Shown here: piece by piece, positions 16,891 to 25,637 of the stretch
Layout: every line of letters starts with the position of its first letter
Numbering within the stretch: position 1 is the stretch's first letter
Assembly (NCBI RefSeq): GCF_001942625.1
Contig: NZ_MLCL01000039.1
Location: forward strand, 120,851 to 184,850
DNA: 64,000 nucleotides
Direction: 5' to 3'
DNA from: Mycobacterium syngnathidarum
GTDB lineage: Bacteria; Actinomycetota; Actinomycetes; Mycobacteriales; Mycobacteriaceae
Position numbers and translations under genes: made by a program
Notes under the pieces: generated by a model
What the model saw: the letters and a program-made list of their open reading frames with translations, nothing else
Told to the model about the DNA's origin: nothing
Databases searched by the model: none

Positions 16891-18468
16891 TCACCGGAAA
16901 TTGAGGATCTGACTTCCCCAGGTCGCGTGCAGATCGCGGTCCAGGTCGGCGACGGTCTTGTCCTGCTTGTCGATCACCAGCGTGGCCCGGTCCTCGCGGC
17001 GGTAGGGCCGCCACACGGGTTCCCCCGCGGCACCCGACGGTTGCCCGGTGGCGGCGAAGTTGACCCAGCGGCGCCGCACCCGCTGCGACACCGCACGCCC
17101 GTGCTTGAGCCCACCCAGCTTGAACGTCGGATCTTTCGGTCCGGCAACGAGATTGCCCCAGACATAAGGCAATTCAGTGGCATGGGCGGCGCCGAGACGC
17201 AGCAGCCGCAGCATCGGGGTGGTGAAGTCGAAGCGGTACAGATGCACCGGGGCGACCGCACTGTGGCCCTCGGCGAACCACAGTGTCGGCATGCGGAAAC
17301 CGATGTCGCGGGCCATGCCCAATCCGATTGCCTTCGGGCGTAATCCCGCATAGGCGGAAGTGATCTGGGCTTCGGTCGGCAGTTGCAGGCCGGGCTGTTC
17401 GGCCGCGATCGCGGCGAACATCGATCGCAATGCTCCGGGCGTGATCGGCATGAGCGGCGACTTCATCCACCGGAACACCGTGGCTTCGTGTTCGTTGGTC
17501 CCGATGATCAGCGGAACCGGGTGGGTGCGGCCCTCCCTCGCCGCGGCCACCGGATAGTCCCCAACCACGTCTCCGTCGACGATGGGCGCGAAAGCCAGCA
17601 CGCCCGGTGACTGGCTCGGTACCGCGTCGTACACCTCTTTGGCCGCGGCCAGGAGTGCGGGTACCGGCACGCCGGACAACCGTGCGACGTCGTCCTCGAT
17701 CCCCAAGCTCTCCAGGAACTGGGCGGCCACCGCACGGGAGCGCTCCGCGTCGTAGACCGACGTCGCGGGCGAGCTCTGCGCTATCGCCGCGCTGAACAAA
17801 CCTTCGGCGGCCGGGCTGGCCAGCAGCGTGGTGACGATGCCGCCGCCGGCCGACTCTCCGAACAGCGTCACCCGCTGTGGGTCGCCGCCGAATGCGGCGA
17901 TGTTGTCGCGCACCCACTGCAGCGCGAACAGCACATCGCGCAGGCCCAGGTTGGTGTCGAAACGCAGCCCCTTGGCGCCGGGGCGCCCGGTGAAGTGGGA
18001 CAGGTCGAGGAAACCGAACGGGCCCAGCCGGTAGTTGATCGTGACCACCACCGCATCACCCTCGACGGCCAGGACCGAACCATTGTACAGCGGCTGGCTT
18101 CCCGAACCCAGGACATAGGCGCCACCGTGAACCCAGACCATGACCGGTTTGCCGTCGCCGGCCTCGGTTCGGCTCGGCGCCCAGACGTTGAGCACCAGAC
18201 TGTCTTCGCCCTGGCGGGCACCGAGATCGAGCGGGATCCTCGGATCGGTGAGCTGTGGACACACCGGTCCGGGTGCGGTGGCGTCGGTGATCTCCTGCCG
18301 GTGCGCGGGTGGCTGCGGTGACCGCCAGCGCAGTTCACCGGCCGGTGCGGCGGCGTAGCGAATGCCCAGCCACTGTTTGACGGTTCCGTCGTCGGTCCCA
18401 CGGACCGGGCCGTACCCGGTCTCGACGACCGGCCCGCCCCTGGTCTGGGCTCGTGTCGGATCGGTCAT
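16891..18468 (-). CDS. Type-B carboxylesterase
   Basis: 525 residues from ATG 18468, which has GAGGAG upstream. Typical alpha/beta-hydrolase of the carboxylesterase type B family: oxyanion loop VMVWVHGGAY, nucleophile elbow FGESAGG (serine near residue 203), a glutamate region GTNEHEAT and the histidine context AAHATELPYVWG. No signal peptide is visible, so it is probably intracellular. The longer in-frame reading to 18858 runs antisense through the SMR gene and is rejected. It resembles mycobacterial LipT-like esterases; the natural ester is unknown. Confidence 0.9.
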   Translation of the reverse strand: MTDPTRAQTRGGPVVETGYGPVRGTDDGTVKQWLGIRYAAAPAGELRWRSPQPPAHRQEITDATAPGPVCPQLTDPRIPLDLGARQGEDSLVLNVWAPSRTEAGDGKPVMVWVHGGAYVLGSGSQPLYNGSVLAVEGDAVVVTINYRLGPFGFLDLSHFTGRPGAKGLRFDTNLGLRDVLFALQWVRDNIAAFGGDPQRVTLFGESAGGGIVTTLLASPAAEGLFSAAIAQSSPATSVYDAERSRAVAAQFLESLGIEDDVARLSGVPVPALLAAAKEVYDAVPSQSPGVLAFAPIVDGDVVGDYPVAAAREGRTHPVPLIIGTNEHEATVFRWMKSPLMPITPGALRSMFAAIAAEQPGLQLPTEAQITSAYAGLRPKAIGLGMARDIGFRMPTLWFAEGHSAVAPVHLYRFDFTTPMLRLLRLGAAHATELPYVWGNLVAGPKDPTFKLGGLKHGRAVSQRVRRRWVNFAATGQPSGAAGEPVWRPYRREDRATLVIDKQDKTVADLDRDLHATWGSQILNFR

Positions 18469-18543
18469 GCGGACTCCTCGGCAAAGCTTGGCGAACTCCC
18501 CCACGGTACTCATCGCGGCCGGCCGCTCGGATAAGTTGGTCCG

Positions 18544-18879
18544 GTGCGAACCTGGGCGTTGTTGGCTGCGGCCGTCGCCACCGAAGTCAGCGCCACCCTG
18601 TCGCTGCGCGCGTCCCAGGACCATTCGGCATGGCTGGTGCTGGTGGTGTCCGGCTATCTGGCCGCATTTGTGTTGCTGACCCTCGTGCTGCGGGCCGGCA
18701 TGCCCGTCGGGGTCGCCTACGGCGTTTGGGGCGCGCTGGGCACCGCGGCGACGGCCGTGCTGGCCGCGGTGCTGTTCGGCGACCCGTTCACCTGGCCGAT
18801 CGTGGCCGGCATCGGTTTGATCATCGCGGGTGTGCTGCTGGTTGAGCTGGGGTCGCATCCGCGTCAGGCCGAATCATGA
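18544..18879 (+). CDS. Small multidrug resistance (SMR) transporter subunit, copy 1
   Basis: 111 residues, four membrane helices. The essential SMR glutamate is at Glu14 in VATEVSATL, and the PVGVAYGVWGALG motif of helix 3 is present. SMR proteins export cationic drugs or guanidinium-type compounds as antiparallel dimers. The start is GTG 18544. Its stop overlaps the start of a second SMR gene by 4 bp, an arrangement typical of obligate heterodimers such as EbrAB or YkkCD (inference). It is divergent from the carboxylesterase with a 75-bp gap. Confidence 0.88.
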   Translation: MRTWALLAAAVATEVSATLSLRASQDHSAWLVLVVSGYLAAFVLLTLVLRAGMPVGVAYGVWGALGTAATAVLAAVLFGDPFTWPIVAGIGLIIAGVLLVELGSHPRQAES

Positions 18880-19208
18880 TGTGGCTGGCACTGATCGGGG
18901 CGATCCTGGTCGAGGTGTTCGCCACGCTCGCGCTGCGGGCCTCCGACGGGTTCCGCCGCAAGGTCTGGATCGCGCCGGTGATCGGCGGGTATGTGATGTC
19001 GTTCTATCTGCTGTGGTTGGCCCTGTCGTGGGGTGTGCCGGTGGGCATCGCCTACGGAATCTGGACCGCGTGCGGGGTCGCGCTGGTCGCCATCATCGCC
19101 AGGTTCCTGTTCCGGGAGCCCCTGACCCCGGTGATGCTGCTCGGCATCGTGCTGATCGTGTCAGGTGTGTTCACGATCGAGCTCGCCGGTGTCGTCCCGG
19201 CGCACTGA
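18876..19208 (+). CDS. Small multidrug resistance (SMR) transporter subunit, copy 2
   Basis: 110 residues, four helices, with the conserved glutamate at Glu13 (LVEVFATLALRAS) and PVGIAYGIWTACG. It is paired head-to-tail with copy 1. In heterodimeric SMR pumps the two partners have opposite membrane orientations; the loop charges here are not decisive by eye. Its last 48 bp overlap, on the opposite strand, the end of the convergent MFS gene, so both genes share coding DNA at their 3' ends. Confidence 0.88.
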   Translation: MMWLALIGAILVEVFATLALRASDGFRRKVWIAPVIGGYVMSFYLLWLALSWGVPVGIAYGIWTACGVALVAIIARFLFREPLTPVMLLGIVLIVSGVFTIELAGVVPAH

Positions 19209-20372
19209 ACGCGACGCCGGCTTTCGCGGCAGCACCCCGGCCAGCAGGGCCGCCACCACTCCGGCTACCGGCACTGTCAGCAGGCCTGCCCGCAACCCGG
19301 CGGCGTCGGCGATGAGGCCGACCAGCAGCGGAGCTCCGAAGAACCCGACGCGCATGAGCCAGGTGACCACGGTCAGCCCCGTACCAGGCCGCAGGCCGGG
19401 CAGCTGGTCGGCGCCGTGCATGGCGGCAGGCACCAGGGTGGCCACGCCCAAACCCGCGAGCGCGAAGCCGGCGATGGTGCCTGGGATGGTCGGCAACGCC
19501 AGTGCGGCTCCCATGCCCGCGGCGGCGATGAAGCCGCCTGCACGGGCCACGGCGGCTTGGCCGAACCGGTCGACCAGTCGGTCGCCGGTCAACCGGCCGA
19601 TGAACATGAACGCCACCAGTGCGATGTATCCGAAGACGGCCGGCGCCGGTGGCGCATGTAGCCAGTCGCGCAGATAAAGCGTGGCCCATGAACTTCCGGA
19701 GTCTTCGACCGTGGCGCCGGCAATGGCGATCAGCACCATCGCGAGCAGCATCAGGTACACCTTGGCGCCGGCCTTGGTGCCCGGCGCGGCGTGTGTTGCC
19801 GGGTGGTTGTCGTGATCGGGGCCGGGCAGCAGGTAGCGGTAGGCGGCCAGGGCCACCGCACTCGACAACACGCCCACCACCGCGAGTTGGAGTCCCCGCG
19901 GAATCCCCAGCGCGATCGCTGCGGCACCGGTGAGTCCGCCGAGGATCGCCCCCGCCGCCCACACGGCGTGCAGCGAGTTGATGATCGAGCGTCCGTGTTC
20001 GCGTTGCAACCGCAGCCCGTGTGCGTTCTGGGCGACGTCGACCACCGAATCGCACGCGCCGGCCAGGAACAAGGCCGCGGCGAACGTGAGCGGCGTGCCC
20101 GCGACACCGGCCGCTACGACGAACGCGGCGAGGGCGACCGTGCCGATCACGGCGACTCGTGCGCTGCGGAACCTCCGGATCAGCATCGCCGCAGTCAGTC
20201 CGGCAACCAGTGCCCCGCCGGAGAAAGCGGCGACGGCCGCGCCGTACACCGCGTTGCCCAGATGCAGGTCGGTTTTGATCTCGGGATAGCGCGGCAGCAG
20301 GTTGGCGAAGATGGCCCCATTGGTCAGGAACAACGCTGCCACCGCGATGCGGGCCCGGCGCAAGGATGCCAC
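19161..20372 (-). CDS. MFS transporter
   Basis: 403 residues from GTG 20372, about 12 membrane segments. The N-terminal half carries FLTNGAIFANLLPRYPEIK and CDSVVDVAQNAHGLRLQ; this pattern is seen in YbjJ-like MFS proteins. The substrate is unknown. GTG 20372 is preferred because the in-frame ATG 20441 would place the start inside the upstream SDR gene; the Shine–Dalgarno is weak, so the start is uncertain. The 3' end overlaps the convergent SMR gene by 48 bp. It may be co-transcribed with the SDR and TetR genes. Confidence 0.82.
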   Translation of the reverse strand: MASLRRARIAVAALFLTNGAIFANLLPRYPEIKTDLHLGNAVYGAAVAAFSGGALVAGLTAAMLIRRFRSARVAVIGTVALAAFVVAAGVAGTPLTFAAALFLAGACDSVVDVAQNAHGLRLQREHGRSIINSLHAVWAAGAILGGLTGAAAIALGIPRGLQLAVVGVLSSAVALAAYRYLLPGPDHDNHPATHAAPGTKAGAKVYLMLLAMVLIAIAGATVEDSGSSWATLYLRDWLHAPPAPAVFGYIALVAFMFIGRLTGDRLVDRFGQAAVARAGGFIAAAGMGAALALPTIPGTIAGFALAGLGVATLVPAAMHGADQLPGLRPGTGLTVVTWLMRVGFFGAPLLVGLIADAAGLRAGLLTVPVAGVVAALLAGVLPRKPASRSVRRDDTGELDREHT

Positions 20373-20401
20373 TGAGGCGACACTACTGCGGCCTGGGGAC
20401 G

Positions 20402-21310
20402 CTAGCCGACCGCCGACACCAACCGTTCGCTGACCTGCCACAGGTCAGCGGCCTTGACCTCGTCGTACGAATCGCGCGAGGACCGGATCCGGCGGTCACC
20501 TTCGAAGTACGCGCCGGTGACGCCCTCGAGGGCGGGATCGGCGACGAGCGCGGCGAGGTTGGCCCCGGAACGCCTGGTGCTGTTCACGTTGGGCAGCATC
20601 CGCAGTGCGGGCATGAGCAGACGCCAGGCCAGCCGCTGGACCCTTCCGTAGTCCCTGGCCAGCCCCGAACCCGGCATCAGGCCGGGGTCGAACGCGTTGA
20701 CCGTGACACCACGGGCGCCGTGACCGAGCCGCCGGTCCAACTCGTAGCTGAAGAGCATGTTGCAGAGCTTGGACGTGGTGTAGCGGCGCCGGCCCTCGTC
20801 GCCTGTCAGGCCGTCTGCCGGCGGGCGCAACAGGTCGCCGGCCGAGACATATTGCGGCGCGGGCATTCCCGTGAACTTTTCCGGATCGTGGGTGCCGCTG
20901 CTGACAACCACGATCCGCGCCGGGACGGTCAACGCGTCGAGCAGGTGGCGCACCAGCGCGAAATGACCGAGATGGTTGACGCCCCAGGTCATCTCGTATC
21001 CTTCCACCGTGGTCTGGGCACCCGCGACGAGCTGCAGCCCGGCGTTGCACACCAGAGCGGTCACCGGCGGAACATCCAGTCGCGGCACAGTATCGGCGAA
21101 GTCGCGCACCGACCGCAGCGACGCCAGGTCGAGTTCACCGACGCTGGTGCGTCCGGGGCAGTCGAGCCGCGCCGCCGCCTCGGCGCCCCTTTGAGTGTCG
21201 CGTACCGCCAGCACCACATGCTGCCCTGGATCGGATTCCAAAAGGGCGCGGGCACATTCGAATCCCAGCCCGGTGTTCGCACCGGTGATGATCACGGTCC
21301 TGCCGGTCAC
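20402..21310 (-). CDS. Short-chain dehydrogenase (retinol dehydrogenase-like)
   Basis: 302 residues from GTG 21310. NAD(P)-binding TGANTGLGFE (about 8–17), NAG at CNAGLQ, and the catalytic YTTSK with an upstream serine in VVSSGTHDP. Length and the NHLGHF motif resemble the retinol dehydrogenase/protochlorophyllide reductase branch of SDRs. The GTGA overlap with the TetR stop (21307–21310) shows tight coupling, so the regulator probably controls this enzyme and perhaps the MFS gene after it. The substrate is unknown. Confidence 0.87.
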   Translation of the reverse strand: MTGRTVIITGANTGLGFECARALLESDPGQHVVLAVRDTQRGAEAAARLDCPGRTSVGELDLASLRSVRDFADTVPRLDVPPVTALVCNAGLQLVAGAQTTVEGYEMTWGVNHLGHFALVRHLLDALTVPARIVVVSSGTHDPEKFTGMPAPQYVSAGDLLRPPADGLTGDEGRRRYTTSKLCNMLFSYELDRRLGHGARGVTVNAFDPGLMPGSGLARDYGRVQRLAWRLLMPALRMLPNVNSTRRSGANLAALVADPALEGVTGAYFEGDRRIRSSRDSYDEVKAADLWQVSERLVSAVG

Positions 21311-21915
21311 TTTTCCTCCAGGAGTATCGGGACGAGGGCGGTGACGGCCTGCCACAGCCGCCGGTACATGCGCGCGACGTCGGCGGTGCCGGGCTCGAGG
21401 TGCCCGGCGAAGAACACGCCGTCGGACTGCGCGACGGCGAACGCGGTGAGTTCGGCCACCACCCGCTCCGCACGGCGTGGCGGCAGGTCGGCGGGCAACT
21501 GGCCGCGCACGGCGGCAGAGAACCGGGAGATAGCGGTGTCCCGCACCCGTCGCACCACCGCCGTCACCGTCGGATCGTCGCTGCGCTCCAGCGACAGCAG
21601 GTACAGGATGCGGAGGAACTCCGGACGCTCTGACTGCAGTTCGGCCAGCACCGTCAACTGGTCGTCGATGCTCGCGCCGACCGGGATGGCCGCGAAGAAA
21701 CGGTCGGCTCCGCGTTCCATCACCGCCGCCAGCACGCCGTCCTTGGACCCGAAGTGCCAGTAGATCGAGCTGGCCGGCAGCCCGCAGGTTTTGCGGATGT
21801 CGCTGATCGAGGTGGCCGCGTAACCGCGGGTGGCCATGAGTCGCTCGGTGGCGTCGAGGATCTGCTCCCGGGAATCCGCGCCCTGCTGTTGTCGCCTGCT
21901 GGATGCCGTGGTCAC
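21307..21915 (-). CDS. TetR-family transcriptional regulator
   Basis: 202 residues. The N-terminal helix-turn-helix (about 15–62) has REQILDATERLMATRGYAAT, SISDIRKTCGLPASSIYWHFGSKDGVL, the standard TetR pattern. The C-terminal ligand domain is not assignable to a ligand. It is translationally coupled to the SDR gene (4-bp overlap). A near-perfect 18-bp inverted repeat 13 bp upstream of the start (21928–21945) is a likely autoregulatory operator that also faces the divergent malQ promoter region. Confidence 0.88.
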   Translation of the reverse strand: MTTASSRRQQQGADSREQILDATERLMATRGYAATSISDIRKTCGLPASSIYWHFGSKDGVLAAVMERGADRFFAAIPVGASIDDQLTVLAELQSERPEFLRILYLLSLERSDDPTVTAVVRRVRDTAISRFSAAVRGQLPADLPPRRAERVVAELTAFAVAQSDGVFFAGHLEPGTADVARMYRRLWQAVTALVPILLEEK

Positions 21916-21927
21916 CTGTATCCGCCT

Positions 21928-21945
21928 CTGTAAGGATCGTTACAG
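21928..21945. promoter_or_regulatory. Putative TetR operator CTGTAAGGATCGTTACAG
   Basis: 18-bp inverted repeat with 16 of 18 positions symmetric (arms CTGTAA/TTACAG), located between the TetR start (21915) and malQ (22038). Size and placement fit a TetR-family operator. Binding is inferred. Confidence 0.6.
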
Positions 21946-22037
21946 ACAGGGTAACCCCACGCGCAGGCGGCTCGCCAGTGGCGCTGTCCCGCGGTGTCGA
22001 CTGACACGATCGCGTTCCGGGCACCAAGATTGGTCTC

Positions 22038-24179
22038 ATGACCTCTTCGTCATCGGCCCTGCTGGAGTTGGCCCGCCGCTACGGCGTGGCCGCCGAGTTC
22101 GACGACTGGACCGGCCGTCGCACCGCTGTCGCGGAATCCACACTCGTGGCGGTGCTCGAAGCTCTCGGCGTGCCGGGGGGCACCGAGCAGGAGCGGGCCG
22201 ACGCGCTCGCCGCCCACGACCGGCAGTACTGGCAGCGCTCCCTGCCGCCCATCGTGGTGGGCCGGGCGACGGTGGCGTCGAGTTTCTGGGTGCATGTCAC
22301 CCACGGGGATCCGGTCGAACTCACGTTGCATCTAGAGGACGGCACCGAACGCAGCGACCTGCGACAACTGCAGAACCTCCGGCCCCCGTTCGATCTCGGC
22401 GGCCGGTTGATCGGTGAGGCGACGTTCGAGCTACCGGCAGACCTACCGCTGGGTTATCACCGGCTTCGGTTGCAGGTCGGGGAGTTTCACACGGAGACCC
22501 CGGTGGTGATCTCCCCTGCCACCGTCGGGCTGCCCACCCGTCTGGGCGAGCGGCGCACCTGGGGCCTGGCCACCCAGCTCTACAGCGTGCGGTCGAAAAA
22601 CTCTTGGGGCACAGGTGATCTGACTGACCTGACCGATCTGGCGGTGTGGTCGGCCGCCGAGCACGGCGCAGGCTTCATCCTGGTCAATCCGTTGCATGCG
22701 GCGGCCCCCGCCGCGCCGATGGAACCCTCGCCGTATCTGCCCACCTCGCGACGCTTCGTCAATCCGCTGTATCTGCGGGTGGAAGCCATCCCGGAGTTCG
22801 CCTCGGTGCGTCACCGCAGCCGCATCCGGGCGTTGCGCGCCGCGCTCAACGAACACGCCGACCGCGCCCCGACCATCGACCGCGATGCGGCCTGGCGGGC
22901 CAAACGCACCGCCTTGGAACAGGTGTACCGGGTGGAACGCTCGGCAGGACGCGAGCTGGCGTATGCCGCCTACCGGGCCCGGCAGGGTCGCAGCCTCGAC
23001 GATTTCGCGACCTGGTGCGCGCTGGCCGAACGGCACGGTGCCGACTGGCACGGATGGCCGCAGGCACTGCGGCATCCGGCCAATCCAGAAGTGGCCGACT
23101 TCGCGGCAGCCCATCCGCGGGCCGTCGACTTTCACCGCTGGTTGCAGTGGCTGCTCGACGAGCAGCTGACCGCCACCCAGGCCACCGCGGTTCAGGCCGG
23201 GATGGAACTGGGCGTGATGAGCGACCTGGCGGTCGGTGTGGACCCCGACGGTGCCGATGCCTGGGCGTTGCAGGACGTGCTGGCGCTCGGGGTGACCGCG
23301 GGCGCACCGCCGGATGAGTTCAACCAACTCGGTCAGGACTGGTCCCAGCCGCCGTGGCGGCCCGACCGCCTCGTCGAGCAGGCTTATGAACCGTTTCGCG
23401 CCGTGGTCAACATGGCGCTGCGCCATTCGGGCGGGGTACGCATCGACCACATCATCGGGATGTTCCGGTTGTGGTGGATTCCGAAGGGCGCGGCGCCCAC
23501 CGACGGCACCTATGTGCGCTACGACCACGACGCGATGATCGGCATCATCGCGCTCGAGGCGCACCGGGCTGGGGCCCTCGTGGTCGGCGAGGATCTCGGC
23601 ACGGTCGAGCCGTGGGTCCGTGACTACCTGCGCGAGCGTGGCGTGTTCGGCACCTCGATCCTGTGGTTCGAGTCGGACGAGTCCGGCGGGCCACTGGCCG
23701 CCGAACGGTGGCGCGAGTACTGCCTGTCCTCGGTGACGACGCACGATCTGCCGCCGACACCCGGGTATCTGGCCGGTGAGCACGTCAGGTTGCGGGAGGA
23801 ACTGGGGTTGCTCACCCGGCCTGTCGAGCAAGAACTGGCCGCGGATCGCAGCGCCCAGGCAGCCTGGCTCGACGAGCTGCGCCGGGTCGGTCTGCTCGGG
23901 CCCGATCCGGATACCGATCAGGTGGTGGCGGCGCTGTACCGCTATCTGGGCCGCACCCCGTCGAAACTGCTGGCGCTGTCGCTGGCCGACGCGGTCGGAG
24001 ACCTGCGCACCCAGAATCAGCCCGGCACCACCGACGAATACCCGAACTGGCGTATCCCGCTGACGGGTCCGCAGGGTCGGCGCCTGCTGCTCGAGGATGT
24101 GTTCGTCGATCCGCGAGCGGCTGCGTTGTGCGACGTGATGGCCTCGATCACCGCTCATCCCGGCCAGGCGCGGATGTAA
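22038..24179 (+). CDS. malQ: 4-alpha-glucanotransferase (amylomaltase)
   Basis: 713 residues, the long actinobacterial form of MalQ (Rv1781c-like). The GH77 catalytic residues are in GVRIDHIIGMFRLWWIP (nucleophile aspartate near residue 469), VVGEDLGTV (acid/base glutamate near 517) and VTTHDLPPTPGY (aspartate near 568). The N-terminal 150 residues form the extra beta domain seen in mycobacterial MalQ. The enzyme disproportionates maltodextrins for glycogen and maltose metabolism in the cytoplasm. It is divergent from the TetR gene. Confidence 0.95.
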   Translation: MTSSSSALLELARRYGVAAEFDDWTGRRTAVAESTLVAVLEALGVPGGTEQERADALAAHDRQYWQRSLPPIVVGRATVASSFWVHVTHGDPVELTLHLEDGTERSDLRQLQNLRPPFDLGGRLIGEATFELPADLPLGYHRLRLQVGEFHTETPVVISPATVGLPTRLGERRTWGLATQLYSVRSKNSWGTGDLTDLTDLAVWSAAEHGAGFILVNPLHAAAPAAPMEPSPYLPTSRRFVNPLYLRVEAIPEFASVRHRSRIRALRAALNEHADRAPTIDRDAAWRAKRTALEQVYRVERSAGRELAYAAYRARQGRSLDDFATWCALAERHGADWHGWPQALRHPANPEVADFAAAHPRAVDFHRWLQWLLDEQLTATQATAVQAGMELGVMSDLAVGVDPDGADAWALQDVLALGVTAGAPPDEFNQLGQDWSQPPWRPDRLVEQAYEPFRAVVNMALRHSGGVRIDHIIGMFRLWWIPKGAAPTDGTYVRYDHDAMIGIIALEAHRAGALVVGEDLGTVEPWVRDYLRERGVFGTSILWFESDESGGPLAAERWREYCLSSVTTHDLPPTPGYLAGEHVRLREELGLLTRPVEQELAADRSAQAAWLDELRRVGLLGPDPDTDQVVAALYRYLGRTPSKLLALSLADAVGDLRTQNQPGTTDEYPNWRIPLTGPQGRRLLLEDVFVDPRAAALCDVMASITAHPGQARM

Positions 24180-24258
24180 CGCACCGGGTGTCTTCTCCGG
24201 TTTCACATTCGTCACTGCTGCGATATGTTCGCAACCGCACCCGACTGACGGAGTTCAC

Positions 24259-24669
24259 GTGAAGAAGCTTGTTGCGCTCGGCGGCGGACTGCTCGCCGCC
24301 GGTTCGATCGCAGTGTTGGCCGCAGGCACCGCCACCTCGCAGCCGACCTCGGCATCGGTCAACGTGGTCGGCGAGCCTTACATGAAGGCCTTGGCGATCC
24401 TGAAGAGCCAGGGCATCAAGGCCACCTTCGGCGGCTCCTTCGGCAGCTCCCTGCCGCAGGCCGAGTGCCTGGTGGACTCTCAGAAGGTCAACTCCAGCGG
24501 CAAGATGATCCTGATGCTGGATTGCAGCGAGGCCGCCGCCGAGCAGAGCGCCGATTCGGCCGTCCCGGGCGGCCCCAGGGTCGGCAGCAACGGGGTGACC
24601 ACGGTGACACCGACGCCGGTGGTCCCGATCGCCGGGGCACCTGGCGCGGGTACGCCGCCGCCGGCCTGA
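24259..24669 (+). CDS. Exported small protein with PASTA-like segment
   Basis: 136 residues from GTG 24259. A basic KK start and hydrophobic stretch (about 4–22) followed by A-x-A-like residues indicate a signal peptide. The mature part begins with NVVGEPYMKALAILKSQGIKAT, a pattern resembling one PASTA-type repeat (V-G-x2-x2-A-x3-L...G), with two cysteines (near residues 71 and 94) that could form a disulfide, then a Pro/Gly/Val-rich tail. Similar secreted proteins are common in mycobacteria. Function unknown. Confidence 0.72.
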   Translation: MKKLVALGGGLLAAGSIAVLAAGTATSQPTSASVNVVGEPYMKALAILKSQGIKATFGGSFGSSLPQAECLVDSQKVNSSGKMILMLDCSEAAAEQSADSAVPGGPRVGSNGVTTVTPTPVVPIAGAPGAGTPPPA

Positions 24670-24737
24670 CCCGGTACCGCCGTTCCCACCTAATTTCGTA
24701 CACTACTGAGAGTCCACTCATCCCAGGGAGGCCCTCG

Positions 24738-25637
24738 ATGTTGCGTCCATTGCGGTTCGACCATGAGATCGACCCGGGCCCGGTACAGATCCAGGCCCGC
24801 AAGGTGCATTTCGATCTCGACGACATCCCGTTGCACTGGATTCCCGGCCATCCCGTCGCCTCATCGATGGTGAACCTGTTCAACGTGGTCCTGCCCGTGG
24901 CCGAGCACTGGTTCGTCGCGACGTTCAACGAAGCACTGCCCTATGTGCGCGATCCCAAGCTCGCCGACGACATGCGCGGGTTCATCGGCCAGGAAGCCAC
25001 CCACGCCGAGACACACGACCAGGTGCTCGACGAGTTCCTGACCAGCCACGGGGTGGATTACCAGCCGGTGCTGTCTCTGGTCGAGCACGTGTTCACCAAG
25101 ACGCTGGCCCCGTCGGACTCCTCCGACCCGCGCCGCAGGCTGGCCAACCTGTGCGACCGACTCTGGCTCATCGCCGCGATCGAGCACTACACGGCGGTGC
25201 TGGGCGACTTCGTGCTGAACTGCACCTGGGAGGATCACGACGCCGATCCGACGATGACCGATCTGTTCCGCTGGCACGGCGCCGAGGAGGTCGAGCACCG
25301 CAGCGTCGCCCACGACGTCGCGGTCTACTTCCAGGACAGCTATTTCAGCCGGGTGCGGGCGATGTCGATCGCGGCGACGGCGGTGTACCTGTTCTTCCAG
25401 CGCGGCTGCTGGGCGATGGTCAAGAGCGACCCGACCCTCGACATCGGCTGGTGGCAGATGAACAAGTTGCGCATGCGTGATTCCAAGCTCGGGCTGCTGC
25501 CGAAGTTCTCCCGGATGTTCGGCTCCAACACCCTGGCCTACTGCCGGCCCGGCTTCTCCCCGGAGGAGATGGGGTCGACGGCGCAGGCGGTCGCATACTT
25601 GGCGAGCTCGCCCGCGGCGCGGGCCGCTCACCTGTGA
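24738..25637 (+). CDS. Predicted metal-dependent hydrolase (PF10118-type)
   Basis: 299 residues from ATG 24738 with a GGGAGG Shine–Dalgarno. A helical protein with metal-ligand-like motifs: EHWFVATFNEALP, GFIGQEATHAETHDQ, AIEHYTAV and HGAEEVEHRSVAHDV, spaced like the histidine/glutamate clusters of ferritin-like di-metal proteins. This family is annotated as metal-dependent hydrolase, but no reaction is established. The stop overlaps the start of a ferredoxin-reductase gene by 4 bp; that partner suggests the di-metal protein may be an oxygenase or hydroxylase fed electrons by it (inference). Confidence 0.83.
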   Translation: MLRPLRFDHEIDPGPVQIQARKVHFDLDDIPLHWIPGHPVASSMVNLFNVVLPVAEHWFVATFNEALPYVRDPKLADDMRGFIGQEATHAETHDQVLDEFLTSHGVDYQPVLSLVEHVFTKTLAPSDSSDPRRRLANLCDRLWLIAAIEHYTAVLGDFVLNCTWEDHDADPTMTDLFRWHGAEEVEHRSVAHDVAVYFQDSYFSRVRAMSIAATAVYLFFQRGCWAMVKSDPTLDIGWWQMNKLRMRDSKLGLLPKFSRMFGSNTLAYCRPGFSPEEMGSTAQAVAYLASSPAARAAHL

